Source: Plantactinospora sp. KBS50 (GTDB lineage: Bacteria > Actinomycetota > Actinomycetes > Mycobacteriales > Micromonosporaceae). Taken from it: a DNA stretch of 64,000 bases. The notes below the pieces were generated by a model. That model saw only the letters and a list, made by a program, of their open reading frames with translations, was not told the origin of the DNA and ran no database searches. The translations under genes were made by a program, and so were the position numbers. The stretch covers positions 2,670,001-2,734,000 of the forward strand of contig NZ_CP022961.1 in NCBI RefSeq assembly GCF_002285795.1. The letters are read 5' to 3'. Shown here one piece after another: positions 57,480 through 64,000 of this stretch; positions within the stretch are counted from its first letter, which is position 1, and every line of letters begins with the position of its first letter.

Positions 57480-58102
57480 TGAAAACCGGGACCCGTGCAT
57501 ACGTTCAGCTCGGTCGTGCCGCGGCGGCCGACGAACGAACGGAAAGGATCATGGAGGCCGCGCTGCGGCTCTACCTGGAACGTCCCTTCGAGCTGATCAC
57601 CCTCGCGAGTGTCGCGGAGAGCGCGCAGGTCGGCGTCCAGACACTGATCCGCCGCGTGGGCACCAAGGACGGTCTCTTCAAGGCCCTGCAGCAACGGTTG
57701 ATCCCGGAGTTCGAAGACGCCCTTGGTGCGCCACCCGACACCGGCGATCCGGCGGCGGTCGCCGCGGCGGTCGCGACCCTCTACGAACGTTGGGGCGACC
57801 TCATCGATCGCAACTACTGTCAACAACTGGCCACGCCCGCTTTGCGGGAGACCGTGCAGGCCGGCCGTCGCGTCCACCATGACTGGGTCGGTGCTGCCTT
57901 CGCGCGGTGCCTGACCGGACTACCACCAGATCGGCGGCGCCTGACACACGCTCGGTTGGTGGCCGTGACCGAACTCGGTCTCTGGCTCGCCCTCACCCGC
58001 AACGAAGGGCTGAATCCGCAGGAAGCGTGTGACGCCATGACCCAGCTCATCGCTGCCTGCCTCGCGTCCCCGCAACCAGGAACCGCCGGTACGGCGCACT
58101 GA
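57479..58102 (+). CDS. TetR-family transcriptional regulator
   Basis: 207 residues. The N-terminal HTH is RTERIMEAALRLYLERPFEL, ITLASVAESAQVGVQTLIRR, VGTKDGLFKALQ. The C-terminal ligand domain is variable. The GTG at 57479 is chosen because no ribosome-binding site is seen and a -10-like box lies 7 bases upstream; GTG 57470 is also in frame. It probably regulates itself and perhaps the oxidoreductase upstream or the glycosyltransferase downstream. Confidence 0.9.
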   Translation: MKTGTRAYVQLGRAAAADERTERIMEAALRLYLERPFELITLASVAESAQVGVQTLIRRVGTKDGLFKALQQRLIPEFEDALGAPPDTGDPAAVAAAVATLYERWGDLIDRNYCQQLATPALRETVQAGRRVHHDWVGAAFARCLTGLPPDRRRLTHARLVAVTELGLWLALTRNEGLNPQEACDAMTQLIAACLASPQPGTAGTAH

Positions 58103-58253
58103 ACCCACGCGGCTGTGCGGGGACCACCCGAACGCCGGTAAGCATCGAACGTGACGTCCTGTCGGCCCACGCACCGACGCGACAGTCGGACGAGTCGACC
58201 CGGATTGGGCACATGTCCTGTCGTCCGCGACCCGTCTGCTGGTCGAAACCTTT

Positions 58254-58287
58254 TTGATAATCCAGTGCCCCGGCCTGTGTCCGGGGT
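58254..58287 (+). promoter_or_regulatory. -10 box and leader hairpin before the glycosyltransferase
   Basis: GATAAT at 58254-58259 after a T-run is a good -10 candidate. CCCCGG and CCGGGG (58268-58273, 58281-58286) form a hairpin in the leader. No TetR-type CGGTAA site is seen here. Confidence 0.4.
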
Positions 58288-58316
58288 GGCTGGTGCGACT
58301 ATGGGGAGTGAATGTT

Positions 58317-59645
58317 TTGGCAAGACTGCTTCTCTGTGCAATTCCGGCCGTTGGGCACGTGGCGGCGATGCTGCCCCTGGCCGAGGGTCTTGTCGACCGC
58401 GGCCATGAGGTGCGGTTCTACACCGGATCGGCATTTCGCACCAAAGTCGAGTCGTCCGGCGCGATCTTTGAGCCGATGGTCACACCCCTGGACCCGGGCG
58501 AACGACCGCTCGCGGAATGTCTGCCGGCCCTTCGGGGCGTGACGGGACTGTCGGAGGTCAAGGCTGGTTTGAAATACTTCTTCATCCACTCCAGCGTCGG
58601 CCAGGTCGCGGACCTGCGCCGCATCCAGCGCGAATGGAAAGCGGACGCGATCATCACCGATACCGCGTTTGCCGGCGCAGCATACCTTCACGAACTGGGT
58701 GAGGGGCCGGTGTGGGTGGCCGTCAACACCCTGCCCATGATTCTGTCGAGCCGTGACACCGCTCCTTTTGGCCCCGGAATCCCGCCTCTCGGCGGCCCGC
58801 TGGGCCGCGCTCGCAACGCCGCGCTCCGGATGCTCACCAAAAAGGTGATCTTCAGCGATGTCATCCGGCACAACAATGCGGTACGCGCCGGAATTGGATT
58901 GCCGCGCAAGGAGGGGCTCATCTTCGACAATGCCCTGTCGCCGTACCTGTTCCTCCAGGCCAGTGTCGAGGCGCTCGAGTACCCGCGTCGCGACCTTCCC
59001 CCGCAGGTACATTTCGTCGGCCCGATGACGGGCCGGCCGCCGTCGTTGTCCGAACTGCCGCCATGGTGGGACGAGCTGACCAGCACGAGCCGCCCGGTGG
59101 TCCACGTGACCCAGGGCACCGTCAACACCGCCGCCGATCGGCTGCTCAAGCCCGCCATCAGCGCGCTGGCCGGTGAGGACGTGCTGGTCGTCGTGACTAC
59201 GGGCGGAGCCGACGTTGCCACGCTGGGACCACTGCCAGCCAACGTCCGCGCGGCCGAATTCGTTCCGCACGCGATTCTCCTGCCCCGCGTGTCGGCGATG
59301 GTGACCAACGGCGGGTTCGGTGGCGTGCAGACGGCACTGTCGTACGGTGTGCCCCTGGTGGTCGCCGGCGACACCGAGGACAAGCCCGAGGTCGCCAACC
59401 GGGTGGCGTTTGCCGGGGCGGGGATCAACTTGCGGACCGGTGCGCCGTCCGAAGGAAAACTGCTTTCGGCGGTACGCCGTGTCCTCGCGGAGAAGAGGTT
59501 CCGCGAGCGGGCGTCGGAAATCGCTCTTGAGATCCGCCGGCACGATGGCGTTGCCACCGCCTCGCGGCTGATCGAGCAGCTCGTGGACACCGGGGTGCCG
59601 GTTGTCCGACCGGCGGGGGAGGGAACCCGTGATCGCCAGGCGTGA
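58317..59645 (+). CDS. MGT/UGT-like glycosyltransferase (GT1)
   Basis: GT-B enzyme of the kind that glycosylates macrolides and other small molecules. The N-terminus is LLLCAIPAVGHVAAMLPLAE; the donor-binding half shows VVHVTQGTVNTAAD and VTNGGFGGVQTALSYGVPLV. Length 442 from TTG 58317, which has GGGGAG 8 bases upstream; GTG 58308 is an alternative. A detoxifying or tailoring role is possible; no biosynthetic genes adjoin. Confidence 0.88.
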   Translation: MARLLLCAIPAVGHVAAMLPLAEGLVDRGHEVRFYTGSAFRTKVESSGAIFEPMVTPLDPGERPLAECLPALRGVTGLSEVKAGLKYFFIHSSVGQVADLRRIQREWKADAIITDTAFAGAAYLHELGEGPVWVAVNTLPMILSSRDTAPFGPGIPPLGGPLGRARNAALRMLTKKVIFSDVIRHNNAVRAGIGLPRKEGLIFDNALSPYLFLQASVEALEYPRRDLPPQVHFVGPMTGRPPSLSELPPWWDELTSTSRPVVHVTQGTVNTAADRLLKPAISALAGEDVLVVVTTGGADVATLGPLPANVRAAEFVPHAILLPRVSAMVTNGGFGGVQTALSYGVPLVVAGDTEDKPEVANRVAFAGAGINLRTGAPSEGKLLSAVRRVLAEKRFRERASEIALEIRRHDGVATASRLIEQLVDTGVPVVRPAGEGTRDRQA

Positions 59646-59803
59646 CTTTCGGTGTCCGTCACGGAAGGCCGGTCGTCGAGGTCCGGCTGCACCGTGTTCG
59701 GCTGCACCGTGCCGCTGACGAGTGGGGCGAGGACCGGCTCCGGCCGGAAGGTGACCCGCCAAGGGTCGGTAGGTCCGCGATGCCCTGTCTGCCGGGCGCG
59801 CGT

Positions 59804-59971
59804 CTACTCGGGCACGGCGGCGATATCGCTGTGGACAGCCACCCGGTGAGCGTCGGGATTGGACCAGGTCCAGTTCGGGTGCGCCCGGTTGGCGAGCAGG
59901 ACGACGACCATCCGGCGGGCGGGCACGACCAGCAGGGAGGTGCCGGTGAAGCCGGTGTGGCCGATCACCGA
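59804..59971 (-). pseudogene. C-terminal fragment of a beta-lactamase-family serine hydrolase
   Basis: The minus strand reads VIGHTGFTGTSLLVVPARRM and VVVLLANRAHPNWTW before a stop. The HTGFTGTS is the KTG-like box of class C beta-lactamase/esterase relatives. The N-terminal part with Ser-x-x-Lys is missing; at 59970 the sequence switches to an RHS gene piece. The 160 bases between it and the glycosyltransferase gene carry nothing I can name. Confidence 0.7.
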
Positions 59972-60428
59972 CGCCGGTTACGAGTACGACGCGTTCGGCC
60001 GCACCACGGAACTGCCGGGTGGGCTGACCAACACCTACTTCGCCAACGACCTCGTACAGCGGCAGGAACTCGGCGACTCGCGACAGACCTGGACCCTGGA
60101 TCCCGCGCACCGGTTCCGCGGCTTCACCACCGAAACCGACGTCAACGGCACCTGGACGAACTCCTCCGCCAAGCTCAACCACTACGGCGACGACTCCGAC
60201 GAGCCGCGGTGGATCGTCGAGGACACCTCGCTGGGCACCATCACCCGCAACGTCTCCGGGCCGGACGGGGACCTGAGCGCCACGACCTCGGCCACCGGCG
60301 ACGTGGCCCTGCAGTTGACGAACCTGCACGACGACGTCGCGGCCACCATCGACGCCGGGCTGACCGAGCCGGAGCTGCTCGACTACGACGAGTTCGGCGT
60401 GCCGATGGCGGGGCAGGCCGATTCCTGA
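59970..60428 (+). pseudogene. RHS/YD-repeat protein fragment
   Basis: About 150 residues of an RHS-type repeat protein: DAGYEYDAFGRTTELPGGLT, WTLDPAHRFRGFTTETDVNG, then LTNLHDDVAATIDAGL and YDEFGVPMAGQA. RHS proteins are large secreted or toxin-bearing proteins; here both ends are missing. The right end runs into the 3' end of the minus-strand methyltransferase. Confidence 0.75.
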
Positions 60429-61236
60429 GCGGCCTGGCGGCGGGCGGCGTCGTGGAGTTCCTGGGTGTAGCGGATCTGGCCACCGTGACCGGCGTACCGG
60501 CGTTCCCGTACCCCGGCCGTCCGGCGAAGGATGGTGATGCTGTTCTGCATGAGTTTGTGCGACTCGAGCAGGCTGACCGTCTCCAGCTCTGCGGGGTGCC
60601 GGCGCTGGAACTCGCGGATGTACCGCATCACCGCCTCCCCTCGGGATAGGTCATCAGATAGTGGAAGATCATCAGTCCGCCGTCGGGGTTGACCAGCTCC
60701 CAGAAGTGGTCGAAGAAGTACAGCGACTCCCAGGCGTCGATCCAGGCCAGGTCGATCGGCCGGAAACCGGCCGGTAGCCGGTCGACCGCGTTGCGCAGGT
60801 CGGCGTTCACCACCTTGACCAGACGATCCAGGCCGAGGTCCCGCAGCACGTCCCAGACCAGACCGGCCGACGACTCGGGGATCGACAGGTTGTCCACCGC
60901 CATCAGTTCGGGCCGGTAGTCCTCGACATAGGACTCCGGAGTGAGCAGGGCCGGTTCGGCAAGCAACCAGGAGTCGTCGAGCATGCCGTCCTGGTCGAGA
61001 TGCCGGCTGGTCTTGGCGGCCAGCGCCGCCCGCTCCGCCACCACCTGGTCCCGTACGTCGGCCAGCGCGGCGGCGAGGAACGGCGTGGTGTAACCCATGC
61101 CGATTTCGATCACCCGCCGCGGCCGGGTGAGCGCGATCAGGTTGGCCAGCAGGGGAGCGACCACCTCGGTGCCCGCGCCGGGCACCCGCAACCGGGTCAC
61201 TGCCTTCTGGAACGTGGGATCCATGACTCGCGACAC
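60383..61236 (-). CDS. class I SAM-dependent methyltransferase, one frame break, altered C-terminus
   Basis: The SAM-binding motif is RVIEIGMGYTTPFLAAALAD (about residue 40), followed by PIDLAWIDAWESLYFFDHFW. The frame ends at EGRR in the run GAGGGGAGG (+ strand CCCC 60637-60640). One more G gives YPEGEAVMRYIREFQRRHPA and carries on with LLESHKLMQNSITILRR, total 284 residues. The last 10 residues (CPAIGTPNSS) are read from the RHS fragment, so the natural end was probably lost in that rearrangement. The GTG start has GGAGGGG 6 bases upstream. The substrate is unknown. Confidence 0.8.
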
Positions 61237-61296
61237 TGTTCTCCCCTCCGATGGAGCTGGCCCCGAGCGGCCGGCCGCCGTCGCCGGTGTGCCGGA

Positions 61297-61701
61297 TCAG
61301 TCGCCTGCGACGGCCGCCGTGACCTCGATCTCGATAACCGCGCCGTCCTTGAACAGCCTGGACACCTCGACGGTGGTGCTCGTCGGCAGCGTGCCGGTCA
61401 GGTACTTGGCGCGGACCGCGGCGTACCCGGCCCGGTCGTTCATGTCGGTCAGGAACGTGCGGATGTTGACGATGTCGGCAAAGCCCGCGCCGTGGGCTGC
61501 CAGCAGCTGCCCGATGGCTTCGAAGATCGCCTCGGACTGTGCTGCGACGTCCCCGGGAAAGGCGGCGTCGTTCTCCTCGTCCAACGCCACCTGGCCGGAC
61601 AGCACCAGCAGCGCACCGGTCCCAAGATCAATCCGGGCCACCTGTGAGTAGGGCCCGGCCGGGGCCGGCGCGTTCGCGGGATTGTCGATGGTGATCCGCA
61701 C
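61297..61701 (-). CDS. RidA/YjgF family protein
   Basis: RidA proteins deaminate reactive enamines and imines; some serve in biosynthetic pathways. ANAPAPAGPYSQVARIDLGT, GFADIVNIRTFLTDM (active-site Arg) and VIEIEVTAAV are the family motifs. Length 134 from GTG 61701, which follows AGAGGAA. A longer reading to 61746 is not conserved. It starts 42 bases after the dehydrogenase gene and is followed by the methyltransferase, in the same direction. Confidence 0.9.
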   Translation of the reverse strand: MRITIDNPANAPAPAGPYSQVARIDLGTGALLVLSGQVALDEENDAAFPGDVAAQSEAIFEAIGQLLAAHGAGFADIVNIRTFLTDMNDRAGYAAVRAKYLTGTLPTSTTVEVSRLFKDGAVIEIEVTAAVAGD

Positions 61702-61742
61702 GTTTCCTCTTTCGGCTGTGATGGAAGGGGCGGCACGGCCGG

Positions 61743-62624
61743 TCATCGACCGGTTTCGCCTCGCAGCAGATGGATGACTGTACTGACGTCCCGGCCGGCC
61801 ATCCCGGCACGAACCGCCGCGGCCAACTGGTCCCGGCCGCCCGCCAGCAGGTGCCGGGGCGGCCGGCCGGAGCCGTCCGCGGCGGCCAGCGCCAGTTCGA
61901 GGTCCTTGTGGGCCAGGCCGAGGCCGAAGTAGGTCGGGACGTCGCGGTCGTCGATCCGGTCGCCGATTCGGGCCAGGAACGGCGCCATCCCGGTCGCCCC
62001 CAGCCCTTCGATCGTCTCGGCCGGGTCCAGACCGAGTTGGTCGGCCAGCGCCAGGGCCTCACCGACCAGGACGAAGAGCGAGATCGTCGAGGTGTTGAGG
62101 ACCAGCTTCAGCGCCGCGCCGCAGCCGAGCGGGCCGACGTGGCGGGTGTTGCCGAACGCCGCCAACGCCGGCCCGGCCGCCTCGACGTCCGCCGGCGTGC
62201 CGCCGAGCAGGATTCGTAGCTGGCCACCGGTCGCCTGGGGCACACTGCCCACCACCGGTGCGTCGACCAGTCGGACCTCGGCCGGCAGGCTGTCGCGCAA
62301 CCGGAGCACCGCGTCGCGGCCGATCGTCGACATCTCGACGACCAGGCTGCCCGGCGCGAGGTGGGCGGCGGCACCATCGGCGCCGAAGAACACGGCCTCG
62401 ACCGCTGCCGGATCGGCCAGCATGGTGACAACGACCTCCCGGTCGGCCACCGCCGCGGCCGGGGTTGCCGCGGCCCTGGCCCCGGCCGCGACCAGTGGGC
62501 GGGTCCGGGCCGTGGAGCGGTTCCAGACCACCACGTCGTGGCCGGCCTCGACCAGTCGCCGGGCCATGGGAGCGCCCATGTTGCCAAGCCCGAGGAATCC
62601 GATACGCGTCACGATCTGTGTCAT
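61743..62624 (-). CDS. NAD(P)-dependent beta-hydroxyacid dehydrogenase
   Basis: 3-hydroxyisobutyrate dehydrogenase-like enzyme. The Rossmann start is RIGFLGLGNMGAPMARRLVE, the substrate region VDAPVVGSVPQATGGQLRIL, and the catalytic Lys is in CGAALKLVLNTST. The length of 293 residues is normal. Substrates of this family include hydroxyacids and imines (imine reductases share this fold), so its exact reaction is open. It lies between the MFS and RidA genes. Confidence 0.9.
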   Translation of the reverse strand: MTQIVTRIGFLGLGNMGAPMARRLVEAGHDVVVWNRSTARTRPLVAAGARAAATPAAAVADREVVVTMLADPAAVEAVFFGADGAAAHLAPGSLVVEMSTIGRDAVLRLRDSLPAEVRLVDAPVVGSVPQATGGQLRILLGGTPADVEAAGPALAAFGNTRHVGPLGCGAALKLVLNTSTISLFVLVGEALALADQLGLDPAETIEGLGATGMAPFLARIGDRIDDRDVPTYFGLGLAHKDLELALAAADGSGRPPRHLLAGGRDQLAAAVRAGMAGRDVSTVIHLLRGETGR

Positions 62625-62672
62625 CCCTTCACCGCCGCCGGCGAGTCCACGGTGGATCGTAGAAAAGGCTGC

Positions 62673-63959
62673 TCACGCAGTGGGTATGGCCTCCGCCTCG
62701 GGCAGCGTCCCGGCGGGAGTCATGGCGCGCTGGGCGGCCCGGGTCAGCGGCGGGCAGGCCAGCCCGGCCAGCGCCAGCAGCCCGGCCAGTACGAGCCAGC
62801 CCGACCAACCGAGGCCGACGGCGAGGAAGGTGACGACGAACGGGCCGATGGTCTGCTGTAGCCCGCGGCCAAGCGCGAACACTCCCTGATATTCGCCCTG
62901 TCTGCCCGGTGGCGGCAGGTGAAGCGCGAGGCCCCAGGACCCCGCGGCCTGGGAGAGCTCGCCGACCACCAGCACCACCGTACCCAGCAACAGCAGTGGA
63001 ACAGCGAGCGTCGCGCCGGCGCCCTGGCTGGTGGCGAACACGAGACAGGCCAGCGCCAGGGCCAGCCCGGACCGGGTCAGGATGCGGGCCGCCCCGGTCG
63101 CGGTCTCGGCGCCGCGGCTGGCCGCCACCTGGAACGCGATGACCAGGATGGTGTCGAGGGTGAGCACGGCGGCGTTGACGAAGTCGGGCGCGTGTGTCCG
63201 GGTCGCGATCCACAGCGGTAGCGCCACCGTCAGGATCGGCTGGAAGAACTCGAGGATGCCGGCCAGCAGGGCCAGCCCGAGGAAGCGGAGGTCACGCAGC
63301 CCGGCCCGGGGTCGTGGACCGCCGGTGGCCGTCGGCGGCACGATCCGGGTCTGCCGGGGCAGCCGCCAGACGATCGCTGCGCAGACCGCGTGACCCAGGG
63401 CAGAGACCAGCACCACCGCGGCGAAGGCGGCGCGGTTGCCGACGGTCAGCGCCACGCCGGCGCCGGCCGCGCCGATCATGAAGCCGACGTTGAGCAGACT
63501 GCGCATCTGTGCGCTGACTTTGACGCGGTCCTCCGGGGGGAACAGCTCATAGGTGAGGGCGGCTCGTAGCGGCGTGACCGAGGTTTCGCAGACCGAGATC
63601 AGGCTGGCCACGACGACGAAGCCGGTGAAGCCGTGGACGGTGCAGTAGCAGGCGAACAGCGCCACCAGGGCCAGATAGCAGGCCAGCAGCGGCGGCCGGG
63701 CGCCCAGCCGGTCGGCCAGTCGACCGATCGGCACGGTGAAGAGCAGTCCGGCCAGGCCGGCGATCGATAGTCCAAGACCGACCTGGGTGGTCGTCAGGCC
63801 GATCGTCTGCTTGAAGAAGATCGCGCTTGAGGTGAGGAACAGCCCGTAGCCGATGGACTGGACGATGGTGAGGACGGCGAGCTGGCGGGCGGCCCCCGCG
63901 CCGGGTATCAGCTCGCTCGACCAGGTCTTGACCGCGGATTTCAGCCTGTCGCCGACCAC
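62673..63959 (-). CDS. MFS transporter
   Basis: 428 residues with 12 predicted membrane segments. The MFS loop 2-3 motif is seen as GRLADRLGARPPLL and the loop after helix 4 as SVTPLRAALTYELFPPED. The GTG at 63959 is preferred, with GAGGAG 7 bases upstream; TTG 63965 is in frame but too close to it. It is probably an exporter that starts the minus-strand set of four genes, with its promoter in the last 40 bases of the window or beyond. Confidence 0.88.
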   Translation of the reverse strand: MVGDRLKSAVKTWSSELIPGAGAARQLAVLTIVQSIGYGLFLTSSAIFFKQTIGLTTTQVGLGLSIAGLAGLLFTVPIGRLADRLGARPPLLACYLALVALFACYCTVHGFTGFVVVASLISVCETSVTPLRAALTYELFPPEDRVKVSAQMRSLLNVGFMIGAAGAGVALTVGNRAAFAAVVLVSALGHAVCAAIVWRLPRQTRIVPPTATGGPRPRAGLRDLRFLGLALLAGILEFFQPILTVALPLWIATRTHAPDFVNAAVLTLDTILVIAFQVAASRGAETATGAARILTRSGLALALACLVFATSQGAGATLAVPLLLLGTVVLVVGELSQAAGSWGLALHLPPPGRQGEYQGVFALGRGLQQTIGPFVVTFLAVGLGWSGWLVLAGLLALAGLACPPLTRAAQRAMTPAGTLPEAEAIPTA

Positions 63960-64000
63960 AGACAACTCCTCGCCCCGTGCCGCCCCGTAGTTGAACTGAT

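Overview
The window is high-GC actinobacterial chromosome, most likely Micromonosporaceae. The evidence is the end of an rRNA operon whose 23S carries the actinobacterial insertion, strong GC bias at third codon positions, many GTG/TTG starts, and a gene order that matches the mycobacterial Rv1691-Rv1713 block. The family-level call is inference from gene order and repeats.

Region 1 (1-31.4 kb) is conserved core. It holds 23S (3' part) and 5S rRNA, then a TPR protein with an RGG-like N-terminus, a HAD phosphatase, SCP2-like and phasin-like proteins, tlyA, nadK, recN, steA and steB. A cell-envelope set follows (MraY-like transferase, murJ, GT4, alkaline-phosphatase-like membrane protein). Then come pyrG, a Nudix hydrolase, TM2 protein, ald, xerD, parA, scpA, scpB, rluB, cmk and der. 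These link ribosome maturation, NAD and CTP supply, division-site and wall synthesis, and chromosome segregation.

Region 2 (31.7-54.6 kb) is a genomic island in the 3' end of a tRNA-Pro(GGG) gene. A 41-bp copy of the tRNA end (one mismatch) marks the far side. The island encodes a multi-gene DNA-modification/restriction-like defence locus: Vsr endonuclease; two GHKL (MORC/MutL-like) ATPases; a C5-cytosine methyltransferase fused to an EndoIII/MutY-like domain with a complete Fe-S cysteine loop; a Z1 helicase-like ATPase; a PD-(D/E)XK protein; an AIPR protein; a sigma-region-4-like DNA-binding protein; and an 1808-residue SF1 helicase-nuclease. The last two, encoded convergently, share a C-terminal domain of about 125 residues that I cannot name. 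An IS1380-type transposase sits inside the far end. I see no integrase.

Region 3 (54.6-60.4 kb) is mosaic: IS3 debris, an MFS fragment, a scrap of a second helicase like the island's, intact YjbR-like, MDR oxidoreductase, TetR and glycosyltransferase genes, then beta-lactamase and RHS fragments. Region 4 (60.4-64 kb, minus strand) is a methyltransferase, RidA, NAD-dependent beta-hydroxyacid dehydrogenase and MFS exporter set, probably accessory metabolism.

Six reading-frame breaks in five otherwise well-conserved genes are all explained by one missing G or C in a G/C run. That pattern points to homopolymer under-calling rather than six real mutations, so those genes are given as full-length CDS with the break noted.
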